Numbered from the stretch's first letter, positions 53,875 to 64,000 are shown. The stretch is DNA of 64,000 nucleotides from Alteromonas lipotrueiana (GCF_019249245.1 NZ_JAESDK010000009.1:62001-126000); one strand, 5' to 3'. Notes: generated from the sequence alone by a model not told the origin. Program-made: numbers and translations.

Positions 53875-55281
53875 ATGTCACAGCCTAAAACTGACTTTTC
53901 ACTTTTTATTGATATTGTCGCACTGCCAGATGGCCAGAACATTCAGCAATTTTTTTCTAAGATTCAACACCAAAGTTGGTCAATGTTGCTCGATAGCGCG
54001 AATAGCACAGCAGGACGCTATCACATTATGCTTTGGCAACCAGAAACCCTTATTACCGCCAAAGATGGCAAGGTATGGGTCGAAAAACCTGCCCTGAATG
54101 AGAAAACCGAAAGCGCCCTTACCCCGCTGGCCTGTGTCGATGAGATGATGCAGCAACGCTTTTCCCAGCAGGCAGATAACTGTAATAAACCTGAACTTTA
54201 TAAAGCCCTGCCGTTTGTGGTAGGCGCCGCGGGCATATGTGGCTATGATTTGGGACGTTATTACGAACAGTTGCCAGATAATAATAAGTACAGCTACAAA
54301 TGTCCGGATATGGCCATCGGTCTTTTTACTCAGTCATTGATTGCCGATACGCACACCAATACCGTATACCATTGCCGGCTAAGCCAGCATGCAGTGCTTG
54401 CAGAACAATCTGTGTGGCTGGCATCATCAACTCAAAAGGATGTGTTTAAGCTTACCAGCGGCTGGTCTTCTAATCTGACCCAAACAGAGTATACGGCAGC
54501 GCTTGAGCAAATTCATCGCTTTATAGTGGCTGGCGATTGTTATCAGATAAACATGGCCCAGCGATTTAAAGCCGCCTATACCGGCTGCGAATGGCAGGCG
54601 TACACCGCGTTGACAGAAGCAAACAATACGCCGTTTAGTGCCTTTATTCGCTTGCCCGAAAGCTGCATATTAAGTATCTCTCCCGAGCGATTTATTAGTG
54701 TAAACAACGGCAAAGTTCAAACCAAGCCAATAAAAGGAACCCGCCCACGCTTTAGTAACGCTGAACAGGACGCGAAAAGCGCGGCGCAGTTACAAAGTGC
54801 AGAAAAAGATCGGGCCGAAAATCTTATGATTGTTGATTTGCTGCGTAACGATTTAAGCAAACACTGCCAGCCTTTTTCGGTCAAAGTCCCGCATTTATTC
54901 GCGTTAGAATCTTATAAGGCGGTGCATCATTTAGTGAGCACCGTTGAAGGACAGCTTAATGTTGGGGCCAGCCCCTTAGATTTACTCGCCGGTGCTTTTC
55001 CGGGGGGCTCGATTACCGGGGCTCCCAAAATCAGGGCAATGGAAATTATCGAACAGCTCGAGCCCGATCGGCGCAATGTGTATTGCGGCAGCATAATGTA
55101 CTATGGCATAAAGCGCGATATGGACTCCAGCATTACCATAAGAACACTGTTAGCCGAGGATAACCATCTGTATTGCTGGGCTGGCGGTGGAATTGTCTTA
55201 GACTCTGAAGCGGTATCGGAATACCAGGAGACGCTAGACAAAGTATCGCGCATTTTACCTGCACTGGAGCAGCTGTCATGA
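53875..55281 (+). CDS. pabB: Aminodeoxychorismate synthase component I
   Basis: Converts chorismate and ammonia to 4-amino-4-deoxychorismate for folate synthesis, with the PabA glutaminase supplied in trans. The 468-residue chorismate-binding protein has the lysine motif QTKPIKGTRPR (PabB-specific nucleophile lysine), DRAENLMIVDLLRNDLSK, HHLVSTVEGQL, PGGSITGAPKIRAMEIIEQLEP and the C-terminal AGGGIVLDSEAVSEYQETLDK. No amidotransferase domain is fused. The nudix gene overlaps its stop by 4 bp. Confidence 0.94.
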   Translation: MSQPKTDFSLFIDIVALPDGQNIQQFFSKIQHQSWSMLLDSANSTAGRYHIMLWQPETLITAKDGKVWVEKPALNEKTESALTPLACVDEMMQQRFSQQADNCNKPELYKALPFVVGAAGICGYDLGRYYEQLPDNNKYSYKCPDMAIGLFTQSLIADTHTNTVYHCRLSQHAVLAEQSVWLASSTQKDVFKLTSGWSSNLTQTEYTAALEQIHRFIVAGDCYQINMAQRFKAAYTGCEWQAYTALTEANNTPFSAFIRLPESCILSISPERFISVNNGKVQTKPIKGTRPRFSNAEQDAKSAAQLQSAEKDRAENLMIVDLLRNDLSKHCQPFSVKVPHLFALESYKAVHHLVSTVEGQLNVGASPLDLLAGAFPGGSITGAPKIRAMEIIEQLEPDRRNVYCGSIMYYGIKRDMDSSITIRTLLAEDNHLYCWAGGGIVLDSEAVSEYQETLDKVSRILPALEQLS

Positions 55282-55856
55282 ACCGACGTGAGTTTTTGAC
55301 CCGTTTTCATCATCTACGTCAGGTAACCTTAGAACCCGACTTTCCACTGGCAAAACCAGGTCGCGACGCTGCGGTACTCATTCCGCTGCTTGAATATCCC
55401 GATGGTTTACACGTTTTGTTGACTGAGCGAGCGCACCACTTACGTCATCATCCCGGTCAAATCAGCTTTCCCGGGGGCGGCTTTGAACCACAAGACTCCT
55501 CATTGTTTGAAACCGCCCAACGCGAAGCCATGGAAGAGGTAGGCGTTCCCCCTGAGCAGGTTGAAGTAATAGGCGCTCTGCCACTGTATCGAACTATCAG
55601 CGGCTACCAGATAACCCCGGTGGTAGCTTTTGTTTCGCCCAACTTCACCTACGATATCGACCCTAACGAAGTAGCCAGCGTGTTTGATGTGCCATTAGCA
55701 CACCTGATGAATAAGCAAAACCATCTGATACATCATACGTCCAGCCTGAACACACGCTTTCCCATCTACTTTATACCCTGGCAAAAACGGATGATTTGGG
55801 GGGCCACAGCCGCCATATTGCGCAACCTGTCCCATCACATTGCGCCCGCAGGGTAG
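55278..55856 (+). CDS. nudL: Nudix hydrolase, CoA pyrophosphatase type
   Basis: A 192-residue Nudix protein that by family would cleave CoA and acyl-CoA to 3',5'-ADP and phosphopantetheine. The CoA-specific motif precedes the box (LLTERAHHLRHHPGQISFPGG), and the Nudix box reads GGFEPQDSSLFETAQREAMEEVG, with the metal-binding glutamates present. It overlaps the pabB stop by 4 bp; this pairing is common in gammaproteobacteria. Confidence 0.92.
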   Translation: MNRREFLTRFHHLRQVTLEPDFPLAKPGRDAAVLIPLLEYPDGLHVLLTERAHHLRHHPGQISFPGGGFEPQDSSLFETAQREAMEEVGVPPEQVEVIGALPLYRTISGYQITPVVAFVSPNFTYDIDPNEVASVFDVPLAHLMNKQNHLIHHTSSLNTRFPIYFIPWQKRMIWGATAAILRNLSHHIAPAG

Positions 55857-55973
55857 CAAGATTTATTTACATTTGATTAGCTTTTCTTATCATCCGATTA
55901 GCAATTTTGTATTGTAGTTCTGGCGTGGTACAGGCAAGATCGTATTATAACAGGCAAGGATCTTATTGGGTTT

Positions 55974-57344
55974 ATGATTAGTGTTTTTGATATGTTCAGC
56001 ATTGGTATTGGTCCTTCCAGTTCTCATACTGTAGGTCCGATGCGCGCTGCTGCCGAATTTGTCGGCGAACTTGACCAGCAAAATATATTGGAAGACGTTA
56101 CCGGTATCAAGGTAGCGTTGTTTGGCTCATTAGGTCAGACCGGCAAAGGCCACGGTACTGGCAAAGCGGTTATCTTAGGTTTGCTGGGGGAGGCTCCCGA
56201 ATCAATAGACGTTGATTGCATCGAGACCTGGCTTGAGCAAATTGACTCAAGTCAGCGTCTTGCTCTAAACGGCAGACATGAAGTTCGTTTTCCAAACAAA
56301 GATGCGATTGTTTTTCATCGTCGTAAGAGTTTGCCCCGCCATGCTAACGCTCTGACCTTTTATGTTTACAAGGGCAAAGAGCTGCTGCGCGAGCAAACCT
56401 ATTACAGCATTGGCGGCGGCTTTATAATTAAAGATGAAGACTTCGAGGCCACCAAAGCGAATGCGATGTCGATGCAGGCCCAGGTGCCCTACCCGTTCAA
56501 ATCGGCTGAAGCGCTTATGGAGCTGTGTAAAAATAATGGAATGCGCATTTCTTCACTCATGCTCAAAAATGAAGGGGTTCACAGCCCTGAGCACGAAGTA
56601 AAAGACCGTTTGTACGAAATTTGGCAGGCTATGAAAGCGTGCGTACAACGGGGCATCGAAAGCGAAGGTATTTTACCGGGCGGGCTTAAGGTGGTACGCC
56701 GGGCCCCAGGCCTATATCGTCGTTTGCAAACTGAAAATAGCACCGACCCCATGCAAACTATGGACTGGGTTAATTTATTTGCCTTAGCGGTAAACGAAGA
56801 AAACGCCGCGGGTGGCCGGGTGGTTACTGCACCAACCAATGGCGCGGCGGGGATATTGCCTGCGGTTCTGCATTATTTTGATAAATTTATTCGGCCGGTA
56901 GATACAGAAACTGCCGCCCGTTTTTTACTGACCGCCGGGGCCATTGGTATTTTGTATAAAGAAAATGCCTCTATAAGTGGTGCTGAAGTTGGTTGTCAGG
57001 GCGAAGTGGGGGTGGCTTGTTCAATGGCGGCCGGTGCACTTACTGAAATTATGGGTGGTACCGTTTTAGCGGTAGAAAATGCGGCTGAGATTGGCATGGA
57101 GCATAACCTGGGGCTTACCTGCGATCCGGTAGGCGGCCTGGTACAGGTTCCCTGTATTGAACGTAATGCTATGGGCGCGATAAAAGCCATCAATGCTTCA
57201 CGCCTGGCTATGCGCGGTAGCGGCGATCATAAGGTATCATTAGATAAAGTTATCAAAACCATGCGTGATACCGGTAACGATATGAAAACCAAATATAAAG
57301 AGACCGCCCGGGGCGGTCTTGCGGTTAATATTATCGAGTGCTGA
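55974..57344 (+). CDS. sdaA: L-serine dehydratase (iron-sulfur)
   Basis: Deaminates L-serine to pyruvate and ammonia with an oxygen-labile [4Fe-4S] cluster. The 456-residue single-chain form matches E. coli SdaA/SdaB. The beta domain begins [26 protein letters not shown]. The alpha domain has cluster cysteines in [38 protein letters not shown], and conserved [24 protein letters not shown]. Near 57345-57394 it converges on cysB with a shared hairpin but no clear T-run terminator. Confidence 0.95.
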   Translation: MISVFDMFSIGIGPSSSHTVGPMRAAAEFVGELDQQNILEDVTGIKVALFGSLGQTGKGHGTGKAVILGLLGEAPESIDVDCIETWLEQIDSSQRLALNGRHEVRFPNKDAIVFHRRKSLPRHANALTFYVYKGKELLREQTYYSIGGGFIIKDEDFEATKANAMSMQAQVPYPFKSAEALMELCKNNGMRISSLMLKNEGVHSPEHEVKDRLYEIWQAMKACVQRGIESEGILPGGLKVVRRAPGLYRRLQTENSTDPMQTMDWVNLFALAVNEENAAGGRVVTAPTNGAAGILPAVLHYFDKFIRPVDTETAARFLLTAGAIGILYKENASISGAEVGCQGEVGVACSMAAGALTEIMGGTVLAVENAAEIGMEHNLGLTCDPVGGLVQVPCIERNAMGAIKAINASRLAMRGSGDHKVSLDKVIKTMRDTGNDMKTKYKETARGGLAVNIIEC

Positions 57345-57366
57345 TAGCAGGTTAGCCTAAGTATAG

Positions 57367-58396
<1,030 letters not shown>

Positions 58397-58531
58397 TTAT
58401 AACGAAAACCGGCCCGTATTTCTATAGTCATTTTAGTTATAAAGATACGCGGATTAAAAAAAGCAGGCATATTGCGCTATTTTATAACATACTCACAGTT
58501 GCACTTTTTGATGTTCAAAAGATATTACCCT

Positions 58532-59236
58532 ATGACTGAAAACCCCAATCCCCCTTTGCATAATATTGATTTTTCGTCGGTGCTGGCTGCCGCTGTTCAC
58601 GACATGAAAAACTCACTCTGTTTGCTTATTCAGTCTATTGAACAATTAAGTGAAACCCTTGAGGAACATAATCCACAGGCGAATGCCCAGGTTGCCAGCG
58701 TGCACTATGAGGCTACCCGGCTGAATACGTCATTAATGCAATTGTTGTCTTTGTATCGAACCCAACTTGATAATCTGCCCGTTGCTGTTGACGAGTGTTT
58801 TATCGCCGATTTGCTTGAAGATGTAATGGGTGCAGTACAACTGTACAAGCAACATAAAGCGTTCAGTGTGCAGATAAATTGCGACGAGCAATTAAGCTGG
58901 TATTTAGATAAAGAGTTGGTGTATATGCTGATAAATGACGCAATCATTAACGCGCTTCGATACGGAAAGCAATATATTACCGTCTCTGCTTTTGTAAAAG
59001 ACGAGGAACTGGTAATCAAGGTTGAAGATGACGGCGAGGGCTACCCTCCCCACATGTTAAAGCAATCACAAACCAAATTGGCTGAATTTACCCTGAGTCA
59101 GGGCCGCACCGGCTTAGGCATTTTTTTCGCGCGGCTAATTGCTGGCGCCCATACCCGGGGACAAAAGCAAGGCTCAATAAGCCTGAGCAACGGCGGCGCA
59201 TATTCGGGCAGTGTATTTGAAGTAAAAATACCGTAA
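58532..59236 (+). CDS. Orphan soluble histidine kinase
   Basis: A 234-residue cytosolic sensor-kinase core without transmembrane or named sensor domains. The H-box has the phospho-acceptor in LAAAVHDMKNSL, the N-box is LINDAIINALRYG, the G1 box is VEDDGEGYPP and the G2 region is GRTGLGIFFARLIAG. The start at 58532 (MTENPNPPLHNIDF) is preferred; the frame is open to 58472, which adds 20 residues with no family support. No response regulator is adjacent. The following gene, a membrane-anchored coiled-coil protein, is 79 bp away on the same strand. Confidence 0.8.
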   Translation: MTENPNPPLHNIDFSSVLAAAVHDMKNSLCLLIQSIEQLSETLEEHNPQANAQVASVHYEATRLNTSLMQLLSLYRTQLDNLPVAVDECFIADLLEDVMGAVQLYKQHKAFSVQINCDEQLSWYLDKELVYMLINDAIINALRYGKQYITVSAFVKDEELVIKVEDDGEGYPPHMLKQSQTKLAEFTLSQGRTGLGIFFARLIAGAHTRGQKQGSISLSNGGAYSGSVFEVKIP

Positions 59237-59315
59237 ACTCTGCCGTTAATTGTATTATCAGTTGTCTGGCCTTGCAGATAAGGCAAAGCGGTAACAAAAG
59301 CGAACGGAACTACTC

Positions 59316-60074
59316 ATGTTTACCATAATAATAATACTGATTGTTGTTCTTATTATAGTCGCAATCTTTATCAATGCATTTCAGCAACACAGAGCCAAAG
59401 TAGATGCAGAGCGTCGTGCCGAGCTTGCCAAACAGAAAACCATTATAGATGAAACCGAAAATGTGTTGTTAGCGGCGACTCATATGCCGGTTTCGGGTCG
59501 TTTGCTACAAATTATGCAAATTCGGGTGGCCAACGCACTAAAAACCATACAAGAGTCAAAATCAGGCGGCCCGGATATCAAGCAGCGCGTATTAGAAGCC
59601 GACAGTCGCGTAAATAACGCCGATCCTGAGTCTGTACCCCCAAATGATTTTACGCTACCTGATAACGATAAAATGATTATTCAATTTATTCAGGCTGTTA
59701 AGAAGCTGCGTATTTTACTTCGTTCTGAACATTCTCGCGGCAAGGTGAACTCGCGAATTTATACAGAAGAAGACAAAGCCCTTGAGCGTTTACAGCTTAG
59801 AATAAACGTTGAAACGTTGATCAAGCGCGGCCGCAATGCCATGCAGTCAAATATGATGGGTTCGGGTCGCCAGTATTTTGAAAAAGCGGTCACTGCCTTA
59901 GAAAATCAGCCCCAGACCGATGACTACATAGAAAACCGGTTAACATCACTTAAACAGTGGCTTAGCGAAATCCAGGCGAACCTTAAGAGTGTGAATGCAC
60001 AAGATCGCGCTAAGCGCCAGGAGGCAGAGCGCGATGAACTGGATGAGCTGTTTGCGCCTAAGAAAAAATGGTAA
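59316..60074 (+). CDS. Membrane-anchored coiled-coil hypothetical protein
   Basis: A 252-residue protein with one N-terminal hydrophobic helix (FTIIIILIVVLIIVAIFINAF) and a charged, mostly helical cytosolic part with coiled-coil character (HRAKVDAERRAELAKQKTIIDE). The C-terminal region (IKRGRNAMQSNMMGSGRQYFEKAVTAL) resembles a TPR-like helical pair, and the protein ends in an acidic-basic tail (ERDELDELFAPKKKW). It is probably conserved in the order, but I assign no function. It lies downstream of the histidine kinase. Confidence 0.78.
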   Translation: MFTIIIILIVVLIIVAIFINAFQQHRAKVDAERRAELAKQKTIIDETENVLLAATHMPVSGRLLQIMQIRVANALKTIQESKSGGPDIKQRVLEADSRVNNADPESVPPNDFTLPDNDKMIIQFIQAVKKLRILLRSEHSRGKVNSRIYTEEDKALERLQLRINVETLIKRGRNAMQSNMMGSGRQYFEKAVTALENQPQTDDYIENRLTSLKQWLSEIQANLKSVNAQDRAKRQEAERDELDELFAPKKKW

Positions 60075-60099
60075 ACACCCCAACCCTACCCTTTCTTAA

Positions 60100-60987
60100 C
60101 TAACGCTGCCATTTAGTCAGGCATTGTTCCCACAGTGCCTGACCTGCCACCGACATAGTACTGCGCGCGGCTTTGATTATTCCTACCTGCCTGACCATAT
60201 CAGAGTCGGCTAAAGGTACACACACTAGATTATTGCGGCGCATCTGGGGTTTGCAGAGTTGCGGCATGACCGACACGCCCAATTGTTGGGCAATCAATTG
60301 CCCTACCGAACCTAGCTGGCCGGTTTCAGCGACAATTTTTAACTGTCCGTGTTTTGCAGTGCATTGCTCGGTCCACTTACGCACCGCCGAGCCACGATTC
60401 ATGGCAATAAACGGGCTTTGCAATAACTGTGAAAAGGTGACGGAGGACGCTTTAGCAAGCGGATGCTGCGGGTAAAGCACAGCCATAAAGGCATCATCAA
60501 AAAGTGGCTCAAAATAAAAACCTTCGCAATTTTCAGGTTTAAACGTAAAACCAAGTTCAGAACGTCCGGAGGCTACAGCCTGTAAGGTTTCTTCCATTAC
60601 CACATCTAAAATGCTCAGCCGGATATTGGCATAATGGGTATGATAGTTTGCCAGTATTTCAGGCAGGTACGACTCGGCAAATGAGGGCATGGCAGCAATA
60701 GTCAGCCGCCCTTGTTTGACCGCAAATAAATTTTGTATTTCATCAAACGTATCATCCCATTCATCAACCAGCCTTCTGGCGCGCGGCAGCAATATTCTAC
60801 CTTCAGGTGTAAGTTGCACTCTGCGGGTACTGCGTGAAAATACCTTACCGCCTAATTGCTCTTCCATTTTTTTTATTGCACTGGAGAGCGCCGGTTGTGT
60901 TAAATGAAGTTTTTCTGCGGCTTCAGCAAAGGTAGCCGAATCAGCCACCCGAATGAATGCCAGCATATTTCGGTAAGATATTGCCAT
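60100..60987 (-). CDS. LysR-family transcriptional regulator
   Basis: A 295-residue LysR regulator. The N-terminal winged helix is MLAFIRVADSATFAEAAEKLHLTQPALSSAIKKMEEQLGGKVF, and the substrate-binding domain begins near residue 90 (GRLTIAAMPSFAESYLPEIL). It is divergent from the 3-oxoacid CoA-transferase genes with a 103-bp AT-rich gap, the usual layout for a LysR controlling its neighbour. The inducer is unknown; a 3-oxo acid or related CoA ester is a reasonable guess. Confidence 0.88.
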   Translation of the reverse strand: MAISYRNMLAFIRVADSATFAEAAEKLHLTQPALSSAIKKMEEQLGGKVFSRSTRRVQLTPEGRILLPRARRLVDEWDDTFDEIQNLFAVKQGRLTIAAMPSFAESYLPEILANYHTHYANIRLSILDVVMEETLQAVASGRSELGFTFKPENCEGFYFEPLFDDAFMAVLYPQHPLAKASSVTFSQLLQSPFIAMNRGSAVRKWTEQCTAKHGQLKIVAETGQLGSVGQLIAQQLGVSVMPQLCKPQMRRNNLVCVPLADSDMVRQVGIIKAARSTMSVAGQALWEQCLTKWQR

Positions 60988-61090
60988 GATTGATAAATTT
61001 AATTTATTAATATTGATATAAAATTAATTTTACAAAAAATTATCTCTCGATGATACTCATGTATGTATTTGAAACAAACAGGAGCACCAA
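60988..61090. promoter_or_regulatory. Divergent promoter region of the LysR and scoAB genes
   Basis: About 100 bp of very AT-rich sequence with several short dyads (for example AAATTTAATTT and AAATTAATTTT) that could include the LysR T-N11-A box, though no single site stands out. Confidence 0.4.
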
Positions 61091-61798
61091 ATGTCGGGTT
61101 TCGATAAAGTCGTTACCAGCTATGCTGAAGCGATGAAAGGGTTAAGCGATAATATGACTATCATCGCGGGCGGTTTTGGTTTGTGTGGCATACCAGAAGG
61201 GTTGATTAACCAGATAAAATCCATGGGCACCACAGGTCTTACCGTAGTCTCAAACAATTGTGGGGTTGATGGATTTGGTTTAGGCGTGCTGCTTGAAGAT
61301 AAGCAAATTCGCAAAATGATCTCATCTTATGTAGGCGAAAATGCCCTGTTTGAAAAGCAGTTACTTGCTAACGAGCTGGAAGTTGAGCTTACTCCCCAGG
61401 GCACACTGGCTGAAAAAATGCGCGCCGGCGGAGCGGGTATTCCGGGTTTTTATACTGCCACCGGTTACGGTACTCCCGTAGGCGAAGGCAAAGATGTTAA
61501 ACATTTTGACGGTCGTCCGTATATTCTTGAACCGTCAATAACGGGCGACTTTGCCATTGTTAAAGCTTACAAAGCTGACCGTTTCGGTAATTGTATTTAC
61601 CGCCATACTGCCCGGAATTTTAACCCGATGGCTGCAACTGCCGGTAAAATTACGGTAGTTGAAGTAGAAGAAATTGTAGAACCCGGCGAATTAGATCCGG
61701 CTCATATTCATACCCCAGGCATTTATGTCGATCGCATTATCAAAGGAACCTTTGAAAAACGCATCGAACGTAAGGTTCTGGCAAAGGAGGAGCGTTAA
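61091..61798 (+). CDS. scoA: 3-oxoacid CoA-transferase subunit A
   Basis: A 235-residue subunit of a succinyl-CoA:3-oxoacid or acetate:acetoacetate CoA-transferase that activates acetoacetate-type acids. It has [45 protein letters not shown] and [16 protein letters not shown], diagnostic of the family A subunit. The CoA donor cannot be told from sequence, so scoA or atoD could both be used. Subunit B starts 1 bp after its stop. AGGAG precedes the ATG. Confidence 0.93.
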   Translation: MSGFDKVVTSYAEAMKGLSDNMTIIAGGFGLCGIPEGLINQIKSMGTTGLTVVSNNCGVDGFGLGVLLEDKQIRKMISSYVGENALFEKQLLANELEVELTPQGTLAEKMRAGGAGIPGFYTATGYGTPVGEGKDVKHFDGRPYILEPSITGDFAIVKAYKADRFGNCIYRHTARNFNPMAATAGKITVVEVEEIVEPGELDPAHIHTPGIYVDRIIKGTFEKRIERKVLAKEER

Positions 61799-61799
61799 C

Positions 61800-62456
61800 A
61801 TGGCACTTTCCCGAGACCAAATTGCTATGCGGGTGGCGCAGGAATTCAAAGACGGTGATTATGTCAATTTAGGTATTGGTATTCCCACGTTGGCGGCAAA
61901 CTTTGTACCTGAGGGAATTGAGGTAATGTTGCAGTCTGAAAACGGGTTGTTAGGCATGGGCCGCTACCCGACCGAAGACGAGGTTGATGCCGATATGATC
62001 AACGCCGGAAAAGAGACAGTAACTGCCATTAATGGCGCCTCTATTTTTGATTCGGCTGAAAGCTTTGCAATGATTCGTGGGGGGCACGTTGATTTCACAG
62101 TATTAGGGGCTTTTGAGGTTGACGTAAACGGTAACATTGCCAGTTGGATGATTCCTGGCAAGTTAGTGAAAGGCATGGGTGGCGCCATGGACCTGGTGGC
62201 CGGGGCGAAAAATATTATTGTTACCATGACTCATGCCGACAAACACGGAAATTCTAAGCTATTACCTGCCTGTAAGTTACCGCTCACCGGCGTAAACTGT
62301 ATCACGCGCATTATTACCGATTTGGCTGTTTTGGAAGTCAAAGATGGCGCATTTCATTTGCAGGAGCGCGCCCCAGGCGTATCGGTTGAAGAAATTAAGG
62401 AAAAAACCGCCGGTAAGCTAGTGGTACCTGATAATGTAAGTGAAATGTCCGTGTAA
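61800..62456 (+). CDS. scoB: 3-oxoacid CoA-transferase subunit B
   Basis: A 218-residue partner of subunit A. The catalytic glutamate that forms the CoA thioester lies in QSENGLLGMG, and GIGIPTLAANFVPEGIEV is the conserved N-terminal region. The start at 61800 follows AAAGGAGG; the frame is open further upstream inside scoA but without merit. The pair would let the cell take acetoacetate from leucine degradation to acetoacetyl-CoA, linking to the bkd operon elsewhere in the window. Confidence 0.94.
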   Translation: MALSRDQIAMRVAQEFKDGDYVNLGIGIPTLAANFVPEGIEVMLQSENGLLGMGRYPTEDEVDADMINAGKETVTAINGASIFDSAESFAMIRGGHVDFTVLGAFEVDVNGNIASWMIPGKLVKGMGGAMDLVAGAKNIIVTMTHADKHGNSKLLPACKLPLTGVNCITRIITDLAVLEVKDGAFHLQERAPGVSVEEIKEKTAGKLVVPDNVSEMSV

Positions 62457-62470
62457 TTTGGACTGTTTTT

Positions 62471-62497
62471 AGCGACCGGAGCTTCTGGTCGCTTTCA
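62471..62497 (+). terminator. Terminator of scoAB
   Basis: Stem AGCGACC / GGTCGCT with a 9-nt loop, followed by TTCATT, 14 bp after the scoB stop. Confidence 0.65.
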
Positions 62498-62550
62498 TTC
62501 ATCCCACGCTTGGTAGATAATGCCCTTATTGTCCTTTAAGGGGTTGTCCA

Positions 62551-63888
62551 TTGTTAGTCAGAGATCTTCCTGTAAATCATAAAATTATTAATAAGCTGGA
62601 AACAAAAGGGTTTGAAACCCTGACTGAAATTCAGCAAAAAGCCATGTTACCGGCCATTAGCGGTAAAGATATTATTGCGTCGTCACAAACTGGCTCAGGC
62701 AAGACACTGGCATTTCTGATACCCGCCATCAACCGACTGCTTACCGAAAAAGCCCTAACCCGCAAAGATCCCCGCGTAGTGATTCTGGCCCCTACCCGGG
62801 AGCTAGCTAAACAGGTATTTACCGAAGCCAAAAATCTGACCACTGGGCTAAATCTGCCCTGCGCTTTGGTGGTGGGCGGTGAAAATTACAATAATCAGGT
62901 AAAAGTACTGCGTAAAAACCCCGCTATTGTGGTGGGCACTGCAGGCCGTATCGCTGATCATTTGCTAGATAAGACCTTTTTTTTAAACGGTTTAGAACTT
63001 CTTATATTTGATGAAGCTGACCGTATGCTTGATTTAGGTTTTGTGGCTCAGTTGAATATGATCAATCAGTTTGCTGATCATCGTAAACGCCAAACTATGC
63101 TGTTTTCAGCTACATTGGATAACATTGAACTCACCCACTTAAGCAAAAGTTTGCTTAAAGCGCCGGTGCGTATCACCGTTGGCCAGTCGACGGCCGCACA
63201 TCAGGACATCAGTGAAAACTTATACTTTGCTGATAATATTGACCATAAAGACGCGTTACTTCAGCAGTGTATTGGTGAGCACGATTACAATCAGGCAATT
63301 GTGTTTACCGCCACCCGTGAAGACACAGACCGAATCAGCGATATGCTGAATAAGCAACATCTTGAAGCAATTGCTTTACGTGGCGATTTACCGCAAAACC
63401 AGCGAGCCCAGATTATGAGTGAGTTTAGTCGGGGGCAGCATAGCATTCTGGTAACTACCGATGTGGCTTCCCGGGGGTTGGATCTATTAAAGGTTGGGCT
63501 GGTGATAAACTACGACATGCCTAAACAATCAGATGAGTATATTCACCGTATTGGCCGCACTGGTCGTGCTGGTCAAAAAGGTCAGGCGGTTTCATTTGTG
63601 GGTCCTCGTGACTGGTTAAGCTACGAAGCTGTAAAAGCTCATCTTGACTACCCGTTAGATTGTAATGCGCATTCTGAGTTGCCGGCTCGCTTTTATGGTA
63701 TTAAGCCAAAACCACCTTCTCCAGCATTTGATAAAAACGCATCGTCGTCTGCAAAAAATAAGGATGCTGGGCATCACGCGGGCAAACCTGCGAAGAAACG
63801 TGTCGATACTACGTCTGGTTCAGATGCAGGTCATAAACCTATCATGCGTAAAAAACGCAATACAATGCCTGATACCGATGATGATTAG
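62551..63888 (+). CDS. DEAD-box RNA helicase
   Basis: A 445-residue ATP-dependent RNA helicase with every core motif: Q motif (GFETLTEIQQKAMLPAI), motif I ASSQTGSGKT, Ia PTRELAKQ, Ib GTAGR, II FDEADRML (DEAD), III FSAT, V TTDVASRGLD and VI HRIGRTGRAG. A Lys-rich, Ser-rich tail of about 70 residues follows. A TTG start at 62551 is supported by AAGGGG 6 nt upstream. It is not clearly RhlB, SrmB, DeaD or DbpA, so no symbol is given. Cytosolic, with roles in RNA turnover or ribosome assembly likely. Confidence 0.9.
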   Translation: MLVRDLPVNHKIINKLETKGFETLTEIQQKAMLPAISGKDIIASSQTGSGKTLAFLIPAINRLLTEKALTRKDPRVVILAPTRELAKQVFTEAKNLTTGLNLPCALVVGGENYNNQVKVLRKNPAIVVGTAGRIADHLLDKTFFLNGLELLIFDEADRMLDLGFVAQLNMINQFADHRKRQTMLFSATLDNIELTHLSKSLLKAPVRITVGQSTAAHQDISENLYFADNIDHKDALLQQCIGEHDYNQAIVFTATREDTDRISDMLNKQHLEAIALRGDLPQNQRAQIMSEFSRGQHSILVTTDVASRGLDLLKVGLVINYDMPKQSDEYIHRIGRTGRAGQKGQAVSFVGPRDWLSYEAVKAHLDYPLDCNAHSELPARFYGIKPKPPSPAFDKNASSSAKNKDAGHHAGKPAKKRVDTTSGSDAGHKPIMRKKRNTMPDTDDD

Positions 63889-63986
63889 ATAGAGCAAGAG
63901 TGATTTTAATCTGAATAAGCCTGAGGTTGTTTGTCAGGGTTTTTTGGTTGGAACAACTTGAAAAGTCCGGCTGATGTAATAAATTG

Positions 63987-63998
63987 GTGGGTGTCCAC
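63987..63998. repeat. Short inverted repeat at the right edge
   Basis: GTGG-GTGT-CCAC, 12 bp, in the last 14 bases of the window after about 95 bp of gene-free sequence. It resembles the short palindromes found in intergenic repeats, but the context is cut off. Confidence 0.3.
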
Positions 63999-64000
63999 TA

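Overview
The window looks like chromosomal core sequence from a marine gammaproteobacterium of the Alteromonadales, probably Alteromonas or a close relative. The evidence is the protein repertoire and synteny: fabA convergent with rmf; DUF3466-uup-glutaredoxin-like-rlmKL-pyrD; pepN followed by DUF2835; msrC-proQ-prc; a 1,612-residue NAD-glutamate dehydrogenase; and an NhaC antiporter beside an SNF symporter. The assignment rests on recognised protein families, since no database search was possible. I see no rRNA, tRNA, CRISPR array, prophage or complete insertion sequence.

Layout. 1-2261 (minus): two photolyases of different families 2 bp apart, then a small basic hypothetical protein. 2336-3140: fabA under a FabR-like palindrome, convergent with the short gene rmf. 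3401-10453 (minus): DUF3466 exported protein, Uup ABC-F ATPase, a thioredoxin-fold protein, the 23S rRNA methylase RlmKL and dihydroorotate dehydrogenase. 10465-15353: NAD-glutamate dehydrogenase. 15481-22418: a four-gene envelope operon (DUF1302, DUF1329, YCF48-like, MMPL/RND) of unknown cargo. 22619-28292: DUF2835, PepN, NhaC and an SNF symporter. 28341-33883: Prc protease, ProQ RNA chaperone, an acidic hypothetical protein, free-Met-sulfoxide reductase, a SIMPL-domain protein and a nucleoside-recognition membrane protein.

34051-35410 (plus) holds a SatD-like protein with cyclase-style aspartate motifs and a helix-turn-helix, followed by a DUF3307 membrane protein. 35475-40656 (minus): class V aminotransferase, a gap with a probable small RNA, TesB, a eukaryotic-like kinase with an unknown C-terminal half, and RlmJ. 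40788-44712: branched-chain 2-oxoacid dehydrogenase E1alpha-E1beta-E2, without a local E3. 45163-49725: a large secreted subtilisin with a GlyGly-CTERM-type tail. 49780-53679: a divergent HMCES/YedK, RmuC and class I fumarase. 53875-57344: PabB, a CoA-type Nudix hydrolase and L-serine dehydratase. 57374-60074: CysB, an orphan soluble histidine kinase and a membrane-anchored coiled-coil protein. 60100-62456: a LysR regulator divergent from a 3-oxoacid CoA-transferase pair. 62551-63888: a DEAD-box RNA helicase.

Most of the window is housekeeping. The least explained parts are the SatD/DUF3307 pair, the DUF1302-DUF1329-YCF48-MMPL operon with its internal hairpin, the kinase with an orphan C-terminal half, the orphan small-RNA locus near 36.9-37.0 kb, and a 16-bp tandem repeat that multiplies Shine-Dalgarno-like motifs upstream of yedK. 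Amino-acid catabolism is a repeated theme: glutamate dehydrogenase, serine dehydratase, PepN, branched-chain dehydrogenase and 3-oxoacid CoA-transferase would together channel peptides and amino acids into central metabolism, which fits a proteolytic marine heterotroph.
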